Assembly (NCBI GenBank): GCA_029224185.1
Contig: CM055191.1
Location: forward strand, 26,543,805-26,607,804
Reading direction: 5' to 3'
Origin: Karalla daura
Taxonomy: Eukaryota > Chordata > Actinopteri > Chaetodontiformes > Leiognathidae
Length of the DNA stretch: 64,000 bases
Below the pieces are notes generated by a model. That model was not told where the DNA came from. It did no database searches and saw only the letters and a list, made by a program, of their open reading frames with translations. Each line of letters opens with the position of its first letter. The first letter of the stretch is position 1. This document shows, piece by piece, positions 10,791 through 23,883 of the stretch. Made by a program: the position numbers and the translations under genes.

Positions 10791-11561
10791 AATTTCACAA
10801 GGCGCACGGGTTTATGGCCTGCCCCGCATGAGAGAGCACCAACGTTACTACAAAACTGGAAAAAAACATTTTTCTGCTGCTTAAGGTGTGGCTGGGAGCA
10901 GCGTGAAAAGAGTGAAACGAGAGCTGATTTTTCAGCGATCCCGCATGTCGGCCCGGTGCTAAGAAGAGATTGGACATGCCCAATGCTGAGGGGGCCATTT
11001 CCCACTCTGGGAGTCTCCCAAAGCCTGTGCCATCTGCTGGGGTGCATTGAAGCTGGACGCCTGATCACTTTGTATTATCATGTCAGCAGAGGAGACATTG
11101 GAGCAGGTACCTGAACACATGGTCGCCGAGAACAGGCGCTGCTGAAAAACCATACAACCTATCAGCGTGCAACTCGCTACACAAACACACCACAAGATTC
11201 TTCAATTTTTGAAATGAAAATGAAGTTTCAAAGTCAAAGTATGGCAACGTTGCGAATGTTTGTTTGTGGAGTTCTGTTTTTCCCATTCATTCTTATGGGA
11301 AAAAGCCAAATTGGCCAAGTGATAAACATTTGGCTCTATGGAGACAACGCTTTCACCAATCTGGAATATGAGCTTACTGTCACGCCGTAGGGGAGAGTCT
11401 CCAGATTGCCCTGACACGATTTGGAGTGTCTACTATGAAAACTGTGGCCACAGTCGCGAGGAGTACTGTAACGTTGAACACCGATGGCAGCGGTGGGAAA
11501 ATGAATGGGGGCTTATGGAGAGAAGAGGCTACACTGGGCAGACGGTGAGGCTGGTCGTTTA
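10791..11561 (+). repeat. Monomer M15, type tDV, 771 bp
   Basis: Twin of M4. Confidence 0.93.
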
Positions 11562-12332
11562 AATTTCACAAGGCGCACGGGTTTATGGCCTGCCCCGCAT
11601 GAGAGAGCACCAACGTTACTACAAATCTGGAAAAAAACATTTTTCTGCTGCTTAAGGTGTGGCTGGGAGCACCGTGAAAAGAGTGAAACGAGAGCTGATT
11701 TTTCAGCGATCCCGCATGTCAGCCCGGTGCAAAGAAGAGATTGGACATGCCCAATGCTGAGGGGGCCATTTCCCACTCTGGGAGTCTCCCAAAGCCTGTG
11801 CCATCTGCTGGGGTGCATTGAAGCTGGACGCCTGATCACTTTGTATTATCATGTCAGCAGAGGAGACATTGGAGCAGGTACCTGAGCACATGGTCGCCGA
11901 GAACAGGCGCTGCTGAAAAACCATGCAACCAATCAGTGTGCAACTCGCTACACAAACACACCTCCAGTTTCTTGAATTTTTGAAATAAAAATGAAGTTTC
12001 AAAGTCAAAGTATGGCAACGTTGCAAATGTTTGTTTGTGGAGTTCTGTTTTTCCCATTCATTCTTATGGGAAAAAGCCAAATTGGCCAAGTGATAAACAT
12101 TTGGCTCTATGGAGAAAACGCTTTCACCAATCTGGAATATGAGCTCACTGTCACACCGTAGGGGAGAGTCTCCAGAACGCTCTGACGCGATTTGGTGTGT
12201 GTACTACTAAATCTGTGGCCAGAGCTGCGAGGAGAAGTGTACGGTTGAACATTGATGGCAGCGGTGGGAAAATGAATGGGAGCTTTTGGAGAGAAGAGGC
12301 TGCACTGGGCAGACGGTGAGGCTGGTCGTTTA
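11562..12332 (+). repeat. Monomer M16, type aPF, 771 bp
   Basis: Twin of M5 and M41 (CAAATCTGG, GAGCACCGTG). Confidence 0.93.
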
Positions 12333-13102
12333 AATTTCACAAGGCGCACGGGTTTATGGCCTGCCCCGCATGAGAGAGCACCAACGTTACTACAAAACTG
12401 GAAAAAAACATTTTTCTGCTGCTTAAGGTGTGGCTGGGAGCAGCGTGAAAAGAGTGAAACGAGAGCTGATTTTTCAGCGATCCCGCATGTCGGCCCGGTG
12501 CTAAGAAGAGATTGGACATGCCCAATGCTGAGGGGGCCATTTCCCACTCTGGGAGTCTCCCAAAGCCTGTGCCATCTGCTGGGGTGCATTGAAGCTGGAC
12601 GCCTGATCACTTTGTATTATCATGTCAGCAGAGGAGACATTGGGGCAGGTACCTGAGCACATGGTCGCCGAGAACAGGCGCTGCTGAAAAACCATACAAC
12701 CTATCAGCGTGCAACTTGCTACACAAACACACCACAAGATTCTTCAATTTTTGAAATGAAAATGAAGTTTCAAACTCAAAGTATGGCAACGTTGCGAATG
12801 TTTGTTTGTGGAGTTCTGTTTTTCCCATTCATTCTTATGGGAAAAAGCCAAATTGGCCAAGTGATAAACATTTGGCTCTATGGAGACAACGCTTTCACCA
12901 ATCTGGAATATGAGCTCACTGTCACACCGCAGGGGAGAGTCTCCAGAACGCCCTGACGCGAATTGGTGTGTTTACTATGAAAACTGTGGCCACAGTCGCG
13001 AGGAGAAGTGTAAGGTTTAACATTGATGGCAGCGGTAGGAAAATGAATGGGGCTTATGGAGAGAAGAGGCTGCACTGGGCAGACGGTGAGGCTGGTCGTA
13101 TA
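12333..13102 (+). repeat. Monomer M17, type tDN, 770 bp
   Basis: Twin of M6, including GGTAGGAAAATG near its end. Confidence 0.93.
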
Positions 13103-13873
13103 AATTTCACAAGGCGCACGGGTTTATGGCCTGCCCCGCATGAGAGAGCACCAACGTTACTACAAAACTGGAAAAAAACATTTTTCTGCTGCTTAAGGTG
13201 TGGCTGGGAGCAGCGTGAAAAGAGTGAAACGAGAGCTGATTTTTCAGCGATCCCGCATGTCGGCCCGGTGCTAAGAAGAGATTGGACATGCCCAATGCTG
13301 AGGGGGCCATTTCCCACTCTGGGAGTCTCCCAAAGCCTGTGCCATCTGCTGGGGTGCATTGAAGCTGGACGCCTGATCACTTTGTATTATCATGTCAGCA
13401 GAGGAGACATTGGAGCAGGTACCTGAGCACATGGTCGCCGAGAACAGTCGCTGCTGAAAAACCATACAACCTATCAGCGTGCAACTCGCCACACAAACAC
13501 ACCACAAGATTCTTCAATTTTTGAAATGAAAATGAAGTTTCAAAGTCAAAGTATGGCAACGTTGCGAATGTTTGTTTGTGGAGTTCTGTTTTTCCCATTC
13601 ATTCTTATGGGAAAAAGCCCAATTGGCCAAGTGATAAACATTTGGCTCTATGGAGACAACGCTTTCACCAATCTGGAATATGAGCTCACTGTCACACCGC
13701 AGGGGAGAGTCTCCAGATTGCCCTGACACCATTTGGAGTGTCTACTATGAAAACTGTGGCCACAGTCGCGAGGAGTACTGTAACGTTGAACACCGATGGC
13801 AGCAGTGGGAAAATGAATGGGGGCTTATGGAGAGAAGAGGCTGCACTGGGCAGACGGTGAGGCTGGTCGTTTA
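13103..13873 (+). repeat. Monomer M18, type T+tDV, 771 bp
   Basis: First part as M7, then private marks GAACAGTCGCTG, AAAGCCCAATTGG, CTGACACCATTTGG and GGCAGCAGTGGG. The last two are shared with M20. Confidence 0.93.
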
Positions 13874-14643
13874 AATTTCACAAGGCGCACGGGTTTATGG
13901 CCTGCCCCGCATGAGAGAGCACCAACGTTACTACAAAACTGGAAAAAAACATTTTTCTGCTGCTTAAGGTGTGGCTGGGAGCAGCGTGAAAAGAGTGAAA
14001 CGAGAGCTGATTTTTCAGCGATCCCGCATGTCGGCCCGGTGCTAAGAAGAGATTGGACATGCCCAATGCTGAGGGGGCCATTTCCCACTCTGGGAGTCTC
14101 CCAAAGCCTGTGCCATCTGCTGGGGTGCATTGAAGCTGGACGCCTCATCACTTTGTATTATCATGTCAGCAGAGGAGACATTGGAGCAGGTACCTGAGCA
14201 CATGGTCGCCGAGAACAGGCGCTGCTGAAAAACCATACAACCTATCAGCGTGCAACTTGCTACACAAACACACCACAAGATTCTTCAATTTCTGAAATGA
14301 AAATGAAGTTTCAAAGTCAAAGTATGGCAACGTTGCGAATGTTTGTTTGTGGAGTTCTGTTTTTCCCATTCATTCTTATGGGAAAAAGCCAAATTGGCCA
14401 AGTGATAAACATTTGGCTCTATGGAGACAACGCTTTCACCAATCTGGAATATGAGCTCACTGTCACACCGCAGGGGAGAGTCTCCAGATTGCCCTGACGC
14501 GAATTGATGTGTTTACTATGAAAAATGTGGCCACAGTCGCGAGGAGAAGTGTAAGGTTTAACATTGATGGCAGCGGTGGGAAAATGAATGGGGCTTATGG
14601 AGAGAAGAGGCTGCACTGGGCAGACGGTGAGGCTGGTCGTTTA
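13874..14643 (+). repeat. Monomer M19, type tDN, 770 bp
   Basis: Carries CCTCATCAC, CAATTTCTGAAATG, GAATTGATGTG and GAAAAATGTGG. It has no full-length twin in the window. Confidence 0.93.
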
Positions 14644-15414
14644 AATTTCACAAGGCGCACGGGTTTATGGCCTGCCCCGCATGAGAGAGCACCAACGTTA
14701 CTACAAAACTGGAAAAAAACATTTTTCTGCTGCTTAGGGTGTGGCTGGGAGCAGCGTGAAAAGAGTGAAACGAGAGCTGATTTTTCAGCGATCCCGCATG
14801 TCGGCCCGGTGCTAAGAAGAGATTGGACATGCCCAATGCTGAGGGGGCCATTTCCCACTCTGGGAGTCTCCCAAAGCCTGTGCCATCTGCTGGGGTGCAT
14901 TGAAGCTGGACGCCTGATCACTTTGTATTATCATGTCAGCAGAGGAGACATTGGAGCAGGTACCTGAGCACATGGTCGCCGAGAACAGTCGCTGCTGAAA
15001 AACCATACAACCTATCAGCGTGCAACTCGCTACACAAACACACCACAAGATTCTTCAATTTTTTAAATGAAAATGAAGTTTCAAAGTCAAAGTATGGCAA
15101 CGTTGCGAATGTTTGTTTGTGGAGTTCTGTTTTTCCCATTCATTCTTATGGGAAAAAGCCAAATTGGCCAAGTGATAAACATTTGGCTCTATGGAGACAA
15201 CGCTTTCACCAATCTGGAATATGAGCTCACTATCACACCGCAGGGGAGAGTCTCCAGATTGCCCTGACACCATTTGGAGTGTCTACTATGAAAACTGTGG
15301 CCACAGTCGCGAGGAGTACTGTAACGTTGAACACCGATGGCAGCAGTGGGAAAATGAATGGGGGCTTATGGAGAGAAGAGGCTGCACTGGGCAGACGGTG
15401 AGGCTGGTCGTTTA
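14644..15414 (+). repeat. Monomer M20, type tDV, 771 bp
   Basis: Carries GCTTAGGGTG, GAACAGTCGCTG, CAATTTTTTAAATG and CTCACTATCACACC. Its second half matches M18, so M18-M19 and M20-M21 form a weak dimer pattern. Confidence 0.93.
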
Positions 15415-16184
15415 AATTTCACAAGGCGCACGGGTTTATGGCCTGCCCCGCATGAGAGAGCACCAACGTTACTACAAAACTGGAAAAAAACATTTTTCTG
15501 CTGCTTAAGGTGTGGCTGGGAGCAGCGTGAAAAGAGTGAAACGAGAGCTGATTTTTCAGCGATCCCGCATGTCGGCCCGGTGCTAAGAAGAGATTGGACA
15601 TGCCCAATGCTGAGGGGGCCATTTCCCACTCTGGGAGTCTCCCAAAGCCTGTGCCATCTGCTGGGGTGCATTGAAGCTGGACGCCTGATCACTTTGTATT
15701 ATCATGTCAGCAGAGGAGACATTGGGGCAGGTACCTGAGCACATGGTCGCCGAGAACAGGCGCTGCTGAAAAACCATACAACCTATCAGCGTGCAACTTG
15801 CTACACAAACACACCACAAGATTCTTCAATTTTTGAAATGAAAATGAAGTTTCAAACTCAAAGTATGGCAACGTTGCGAATGTTTGTTTGTGGAGTTCTG
15901 TTTTTCCCATTCATTCTTATGGGAAAAAGCCAAATTGGCCAAGTGATAAACATTTGGCTCTATGGAGACAACGCTTTCACCAATCTGGAATATGAGCTCA
16001 CTGTCACACCGCAGGGGAGAGTCTCCAGAACGCCCTGACGCGAATTGGTGTGTTTACTATGAAAACTGTGGCCACAGTCGCGAGGAGAAGTGTAAGGTTT
16101 AACATTGATGGCAGCGGTAGGAAAATGAATGGGGCTTATGGAGAGAAGAGGCTGCACTGGGCAGACGGTGAGGCTGGTCGTATA
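15415..16184 (+). repeat. Monomer M21, type tDN, 770 bp
   Basis: First monomer of the 20-monomer repeat. Twins are M6, M17 and M42. Confidence 0.93.
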
Positions 16185-16955
16185 AATTTCACAAGGCGCA
16201 CGGGTTTATGGCCTGCCCCGCATGAGAGAGCACCAACGTTACTACAAAACTGGAAAAAAACATTTTTCTGCTGCTTAAGGTGTGGCTGGGAGCAGCGTGA
16301 AAAGAGTGAAACGAGAGCTGATTTTTCAGCGATCCCGCATGTCGGCCCGGTGCTAAGAAGAGATTGGACATGCCCAATGCTGAGGGGGCCATTTCCCACT
16401 CTGGGAGTCTCCCAAAGCCTGTGCCATCTGCTGGGGTGCATTGAAGCTGGACGCCTGATCACTTTGTATTATCATGTCAGCAGAGGAGACATTGGAGCAG
16501 GTACCTGAACACATGGTCGCCGAGAACAGGCGCTGCTGAAAAACCATACAACCTATCAGCGTGCAACTCGCTACACAAACACACCACAAGATTCTTCAAT
16601 TTTTGAAATGAAAATGAAGTTTCAAAGTCAAAGTATGGCAACGTTGCAAATGTTTGTTTGTGGAGTTCTGTTTTTCCCATTCATTCTTATGGGAAAAAGC
16701 CAAATTGGCCAAGTGATAAACATTTGGCTCTATGGAGACAACGCTTTCACCTATCTGGAATATGAGCTTACTGTCACGCCGTAGGGGAGAATCTCCAGAT
16801 TGCCCTGACACGATTTGGAGTGTCTACTATGAAAACTGTGGCCACAGTCGCGAGGAGTACTGTAACGTTGAACACCGATGGCAGCGGTGGGAAAATGAAT
16901 GGGGGCTTATGGAGAGAAGAGGCTGCACTGGGCAGACGGTGAGGCTGGTCGTTTA
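16185..16955 (+). repeat. Monomer M22, type T+tDV, 771 bp
   Basis: Twin of M7 and M43. Confidence 0.93.
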
Positions 16956-17725
16956 AATTTCACAAGGCGCACGGGTTTATGGCCTGCCCCGCATGAGAGA
17001 GCACCAACGTTACTACAAAACTGGAAAAGAACATTTTTCTGCTGCTTTAGGTGTGGCTGGGAGCAGCGTGAAAAGAGTGAAACGAGAGCTGATTGTTCAG
17101 CGATCCCGCATGTCGGCCCGGTGCTAAGAAGAGATTGGACATGCCCAATGCTGAGGGGGCCATTTCCCACTCTGGGAGTCTCCCAACGCCTGTGCCATCT
17201 GCTGGGGTGCATTGAAGCTGGACGCCTGATCACTTTGTATTATCATGTCAGCAGAGGAGACATTGGGGCAGGTACCTGAGCACATGGTCGCCGAGAACAG
17301 GCGCTGCTGAAAAACCATACAACCTATCAGCGTGCAACTTGCTACACAAACACACCACAAGATTCTTCAATTTTTGAAATGAAAATGAAGTTTCAAAGTC
17401 AAAGTATGGCAACGTTGCGAATGTTTGTTTGTGGAGTTCTGTTTTTCCCATTCATTCTTATGGGAAAAAGCCAAATTGGCCAAGTGATAAACATTTGGCT
17501 CTATGGAGACAACGCTTTCACCAATCTGGAATATGAGCTCACTGTCACACCGCAGGGGAGAGTCTCCAGAACGCCCTGACGCGAATTGGTGTGTTTACTA
17601 TGAAAACTGTGGCCACAGTCGCGAGGAGAAGTGTAAGGTTTAACATTGATGGCAGCGGTGGGAAAATGAATGGGGCTTATGGAGAGAAGAGGCTGCACTG
17701 GGCAGACGGTGAGGCTGGTCGTTTA
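16956..17725 (+). repeat. Monomer M23, type tDN, 770 bp
   Basis: Twin of M8. Its second half has no counterpart in copy 2 of the 20-monomer repeat. Confidence 0.93.
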
Positions 17726-18496
17726 AATTTCACAAGGCGCACGGGTTTATGGCCTGCCCCGCATGAGAGAGCACCAACGTTACTACAAAACTGGAAAAAA
17801 ACATTTTTCTGCTGCTTAAGGTGTGGCTGGGAGCAGCGTGAAAAGAGCGAAACGAGAGCTGATTTTTCAGCGATCCCGCATGTCGGCCCGGTGCTAAGAA
17901 GAGATTGGACATGCCCAATGCTGAGGGGGCCATTTCCCACTCTGGGAGTCTCCCAAAGCCTGTGCCATCTGCTGGGGTGCATTGAAGCTGGACGCCTGAT
18001 CACTTTGTATTATCATGTCAGCAGAGGAGACATTGGGGCAGGTACCTGAGCACATGGTTGACGAGAACAGGCGCTGCTGAAAAACCATACAACCTATCAG
18101 CGTGCAACTCGCTACACAAACACAACACAAGATTCTTCAATTTTTGAAATGAAAATGAAGTTTCAAAGTCAAAGTATGGCAACGTTGCGAATGTTTGTTT
18201 GTGGAGTTCTGTTTTTCCCATTCATTCTTATGGGAAAAAGCCAAATTGGCCAAGTGATAAACATTTGGCTCCATGAAGAAAACGCTTTCACCAATCTGAA
18301 ATATGAGCTCACTGTCACACCGTAGGGGAGAGTCTCCAGAACGCCCTGACGCAATTTGGTGTGTGTACTATGAAAACTGTGGCCACAGTCGCGAGGAGAA
18401 GTGTAAGGTTTAACATTGATGGCAGCGGTGGGAAAATGAATGGGGGCTTATGGAGAGAAGAGGCTGCACTGGGCAGACGGTGAGGCTGGTCGTTTA
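17726..18496 (+). repeat. Monomer M24, type tDN', 771 bp
   Basis: Twin of M9. Its first half has no counterpart in copy 2 of the 20-monomer repeat. Confidence 0.93.
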
Positions 18497-19266
18497 AATT
18501 TCACAAGGCGCACGGGTTTATGGCCTGCCCCGCATGAGAGAGCACCAACGTTACTACAAAACTGGAAAAAAACATTTTTCTGCTGCTTAGGGTGTGGCTG
18601 GGAGCAGCGTGAAAAGAGCGAAACGAGAGCTGATTTTTCAGCGATCCCGCATGTCGGCCCGGTGCTAAGAAGAGATTGGACATGCCCAATGCTGAGGGGG
18701 CCATTTCCCACTCTTGGAGTCTCCCAAAGCCTGTGCCATCTGCTGGGGTGCATTGAAGCTGGACGCCTGATCACTTTGTATTATCATGTCAGCAGAGGAG
18801 ACATTGGAGCAGGTACCTGAGCACATGGTCGCCGAGAACAGGCGCTGCTGAAAAACCATGCAACCAATCAGTGTGCAACTCGCTACACAAACACACCTCC
18901 AGTTTCTTGAATTTTTGAAATAAAAATGAAGTTTCAAAGTCAAAGTATGGCAACGTTGCAAATGTTTGTTTGTGGAGTTCTGTTTTTCCCATTCATTCTT
19001 ATGGGAAAAAGCCAAATTGGCCAAGTGATAAACATTTGGCTCTATGGAGACAACGCTTTCACCAATCTGGAATATGAGCTCACTGTCACACCGCAGGGGA
19101 GAGTCTCCAGAACGCCCTGACGCGAATTGGTGTGTTTACTATGAAAACTGTGGCCACAGTCGCGAGGAGAAGTGTAAGGTTTAACATTGATGGCAGCGGT
19201 GGGAAAATGAATGGGGCTTATGGAGAGAAGAGGCTGCACTGGGCAGACGGTGAGGCTGGTCGTTTA
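18497..19266 (+). repeat. Monomer M25, type tPN, 770 bp
   Basis: Twin of M10 and M45. Confidence 0.93.
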
Positions 19267-20036
19267 AATTTCACAAGGCGCACGGGTTTATGGCCTGCCC
19301 CGCATGAGAGAGCACCAACGTTACTACAAAACTGGAAAAAAACATTTTTCTGCTGCTTAAGGTGTGGCTGGGAGCAGCGTGAAAAGAGCGAAACGAGAGC
19401 TGATTTTTAAGCGATTCCGCATGTCGCACGGGGCTATGAAGAGATTGGACATGCCCAATGCTGAGGGGGCCCTTTCCCACTCTGCGAGTCTCCCAGGGTC
19501 TGTGCCATCTGCTGGGGTGCATTGAAGCTGGACGCCTCATCACTTTGTATTATCATGTCAGCAGAGGAGACATTGGAGCAGGTACCTGAGCACATGGTCG
19601 CCGAGAACAGGCGCTGCTGATAAACCATGCAACCAATCAGTGTGCAACTCGCTACACAAACACACCTCCAGTTTCTTGAATTTTTGAAATAAAAATGAAG
19701 TTTCAAAGTCAAAGTATGGCAACGTTGCAAATGTTTGTTTGTGGAGTTCTGTTTTTCCCATTCATTCTTATGGGAAAAAGCCAAATTGGCCAAGTGATAA
19801 ACATTTGGCTCTATGGAGACAACGCTTTCACCTATCTGGAATATGAGCTTACTGTCACGCCGTAGGGGAGAGTCTCCAGATTGCCCTGACACGATTTGGA
19901 GTGTCTACTATGAAAACTGTGGCCACAGTCGCGAGGAGTACTGTAACGTTGAACACCGATGGCAGCGGTGGGAAAATGAATGGGGGCTTATGGAGAGAAG
20001 AGGCTACACTGGGCAGACGGTGAGGCTGGTCGTTGA
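19267..20036 (+). repeat. Monomer M26, type sPV, 770 bp
   Basis: Twin of M11 and M46, with the private change GCGATTCCGC. Confidence 0.93.
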
Positions 20037-20807
20037 AATTTCACAAGGCGCACGGGTTTATGGCCTGCCCCGCATGAGAGAGCACCAACGTTACTACAAA
20101 ACTGGAAAAAAACATTTTTCTGCTGCTTAAGGTGTGGCTGGGAGCAGCGTGAAAAGAGTGAAACGAGAGCTGATTTTTCAGCGATCCCGCATGTCGGCCC
20201 GGTGCAAAGAAGAGATTGGACATGCCCAATGCTGAGGGGGCCATTTCCCACTCTGGGAGTCTCCCAAAGCCTGTGCCATCTGCTGGGGTGCATTGAAGCT
20301 GGACGCCTGATCACTTTGTATTATCATGTCAGCAGAGGAGACATTGGAGCAGGTACCTGAGCACATGGTTGCCGAGAACAGGCGCTGCTGAAAAACCATA
20401 CAACCTATCAGCGTGCAACTCGCTACACAAACACAACACACGATTCTTCAATTTTTGAAATGAAAATGAAGTTTCAAAGTCAAAGTATGGCAACGTTGCG
20501 AATGTTTGTTTGTGGAGTTCTGTTTTTCCCATTCATTCTTATGGGAAAAAGCCAAATTGGCCAAGTGATAAACATTTGGCTCTATGGAGACAACGCTTTC
20601 ACCAATCTGGAATATGAGCTCACTGTCACACCGTAGGGGAGAGTCTCCAGAACGCTCTGACGCGATTTGGTGTGTGTACTACTAAATCTGTGGCCAGAGC
20701 TGCGAGGAGAAGTGTAAGGTTGAACATTGATGGCAGCGGTGGGAAAATGAATGGGAGCTTTTGGAGAGAAGAGGCTGCACTGGGCAGACGGTGAGGCTGG
20801 TCGTTTA
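20037..20807 (+). repeat. Monomer M27, type aDF, 771 bp
   Basis: Twin of M12 and M47; preceded by GTTGAAATTT. Confidence 0.93.
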
Positions 20808-21566
20808 AATTTCACAAGGCGCACGGGTTTATGGCCTGCCCCGCATGAGAGAGCACCAACGTTACTACAAAACTGGAAAAAAACATTTTTCTGCTGCTTA
20901 AGGTGTGGCTGGGAGCAGCGTGAAAAGAACGAAACGAGAGCTGATTTTTCAGCGATCCCGCATGTCGGCCCGGTGCTAAGAAGAGATTGGACATGCCCAA
21001 TGCTGAGGGGGCCATTTCCCACTCTGGGAGTCTCCCAAAGCCTGTGCCATCTGCTGGGGTGCATTGAAGCTGGACGCCTGATCACTTTGTATTATCATGT
21101 CAGCAGAGGAGACATTGGAGAAGGTACCTGAGCACATGGTCGCCGAGAACAGGCGCTGCTGAAAAACCATACAACCTATCAGCGTGCAACTTGCTACACA
21201 AACACACCACAAGATTCTTCAATTTTTGAAATGAAAATGAAGTTTCATGGCAACGTTGCGAATGTTTGTTTGTGGAGTTCTGTTTTTCCCATTCATTCTT
21301 ATGGGAAAAAGCCAAATTGGCCAAGTGATAAACATTTGGCTCTATGGAGACAACGCTTTCACCAATCTGGAATATGAGCTCACTGTCACACCGCAGGGGA
21401 GAGTCTCCAGAACGCCCTGACACGAATTGGTGTGTTTACTATGAAAACTGTGGCCACAGTCGCGAGGAGAAGTGTAAGGTTTAACATTGATGGCAGCGGT
21501 GGGAAAATGAATGGGGCTTATGGAGAGAAGAGGCTGCACTGGGCAGACGGTGAGGCTGGTCGTACA
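20808..21566 (+). repeat. Monomer M28, type tDN, 759 bp, 11-bp deletion
   Basis: Twin of M48 (770 bp). At about 21246 it reads GTTTCATGGC where the twin reads GTTTCAAAGTCAAAGTATGG, an 11-bp loss within the AAAGTCAAAGT direct repeat. Confidence 0.93.
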
Positions 21567-22336
21567 AATTTCACAAGGCGCACGGGTTTATGGCCTGCCC
21601 CGCATGAGAGAGCACCAACGTTACTACAAAACTGGAAAAAAACATTTTTCTGCTGCTTAAGGTGTGGCTGGGAGCAGCGTGAAAAGAGCGAAACGAGAGC
21701 TGATTTTTCAGCGATCCCGCATGTCGGCCCGGTGCTAAGAAGAGATTGGACATGCCCAATGCTGAGGGGGCCATTTCCCACTCTGGGAGTCTCCCAAAGC
21801 CTGTGCCATCTGCTGGGGTGCATTGAAGCTGGACGCCTGATCACTTTGTATTATCATGTCAGCAGAGGAGACATTGGAGCAGGTACCTGAGCACATGGTC
21901 GCCGAGAACAGGCGCTGCTGAAAAACCATACAACCTATCAGCGTGCAACTTGCTACACAAACACACCACAAGATTCTTCAATTTTTGAAATGAAAATGAA
22001 GTTTCAAAGTCAAAGTATGGCAACGTTGCGAATGTTTGTTTGTGGAGTTCTGTTTTTCCCATTCATTCTTTTGGGAAAAAGCCAAATTGGCCAAGTGATA
22101 AACATTTGGCTCTATGGAGACAACGCTTTCACCAATCTGGAATATGAGCTCACTGTCACACCGCAGGGGAGAGTCTCCAGAACGCCCTGACACGAATTGG
22201 TGTGTTTACTATGAAAACTGTGGCCACAGTCGCGAGGAGAAGTGTAAGGTTTAACATTGATGGCAGCGGTGGGAAAATGAATGGGGCTTATGGAGAGAAG
22301 AGGCTGCACTGGGCAGACGGTGAGGCTGGTCGTATA
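21567..22336 (+). repeat. Monomer M29, type tDN, 770 bp
   Basis: Preceded by GTACAAATTT, shared only with M49. Also carries CATTCTTTTGGG. Confidence 0.93.
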
Positions 22337-23111
22337 AATTTCACAAGGCGCACGGGTTTATGGCCTGCCCCGCATGGAGAGAGCACCAACGTTACTACAA
22401 AACTGGAAAAAAACATTTTTTCTGCTGCTTAAGGTGTGGCTGGGAGCAGCGTGAAAAGAGTGAAACGAGAGCTGATTTTTCAGCGATCCCGCATGTCGGC
22501 CCGGTGCTAAGAAGAGATTGGACATGCCCAATGCTGAGGGGGCCATTTCCCACTCTGGGAGTCTCCCAAAGCCTGTGCCATCTGCTGGGGTGCATTGAAG
22601 CTGGACGCCTGATCACTTTGTATTATCATGTCAGCAGAGGAGACATTGGAGCAGGTACCTGAACACATGGTCGCCGAGAACAGGCGCTGCTGAAAAACCA
22701 TACAACCTATCAGCGTGCAACTCGCTACACAAACACACCACAAGATTCTTCAATATTTGAAATGAAAATGAAGTTTCAAAGTCAAAGTATGGCAACGTTG
22801 CGAATGTTTGTTTGTGGAGTTCTGTTTTTCCCCATTCATTCTTATGGGAAAAAGTCAAATTGGCCAAGTGATAAACATTTGGCTCTATGGAGACAACGCT
22901 TTCACCCAATCTGGAATATGAGCTCACTGTCACACCCGCAGGGGAGAGTCTCCAGAACGCCCTGACGCGAATTGGTGTGTTTTCTATGAAAACTGTGGCC
23001 ACAGTCGCGAGGAGAAGTGTAAGGTTTAACATTGATGGCAGCGGTGGGAAAATGAATGGGGCTTATGGAGAGAAGAGGCTGCACTGGGCAGACGGTGAGG
23101 CTGGTCGTATA
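22337..23111 (+). repeat. Monomer M30, type T+tDN, 775 bp
   Basis: Twin of M50 (770 bp). The five extra bases are single insertions: CATGGAGAG, CATTTTTTCTG, TTTTTCCCCATTC, CACCCAATC and CACCCGCAGG. Confidence 0.92.
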
Positions 23112-23883
23112 AATTTCACAAGGCGCACGGGTTTATGGCCTGCCCCGCATGAGAGAGCACCAACGTTACTACAAAACTGGAAAAAAACATTTTTCTGCTG
23201 CTTAAGGTGTGGCTGGGAGCAGCGTGAAAAGAGTGAAACGAGAGCTGATTTTTCAGCGATCCCGCATGTCGGCCCGGTGCCTAAGAAGAGATTGGACATG
23301 CCCAATGCTGAGGGGGCCATTTCCCACTCTGGGAGTCTCCCAAAGCCTGTGCCATCTGCTGGGGTGCATTGAAGCTGGACGCCTGATCACTTTGTATTAT
23401 CATGTCAGCAGAGGAGACATTGGAGCAGGTACCTGAACACAAGGTCGCCGAGAACAGGCGCTGCTGAAAAACCATACAACCTATCAGCGTGCAACTCGCT
23501 ACACAAACACACCACAAGATTCTTCAATTTTTGAAATGAAAATGAAGTTTCAAAGTCAAAGTATGGCAACGTTGCGAATGTTTGTTTGTGGAGTTCTGTT
23601 TTTCCCATTCATTCTTATGGGAAAAAGCCAAATTGGCCAAGTGATAAACATTTGGCTCTATGGAGACAACGCTTTCACCTATCTGGAATATGAGCTTACT
23701 GTCACGCCGTAGGGGAGAATCTCCAGATTGCCCTGACACGATTTGGAGTGTCTACTATGAAAACTGTGGCCACAGTCGCGAGGAGTACTGTAACGTTGAA
23801 CACCGATGGCAGCGGTGGGAAAATGAATGGGGGCTTATGGAGAGAAGAGGCTGCACTGGGCAGACGGTGAGGCTGGTCGTTTA
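23112..23883 (+). repeat. Monomer M31, type T+tDV, 772 bp
   Basis: Twin of M51 (771 bp) with one inserted base in GGTGCCTAAG and the substitution CACAAGGTCG. Confidence 0.92.

Larger units (their letters stand above)
9817..13422 (+). repeat. Higher-order block A, copy 2 (M14-M17 and part of M18)
   Basis: Second copy of block A, offset 8477 bp from 1340-4945. After about 13422 the sequence diverges from copy 1: M18 carries GAACAGTCGCTG and CTCGCCACAC, which M7 lacks, so a recombination junction lies near here. Confidence 0.88.
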
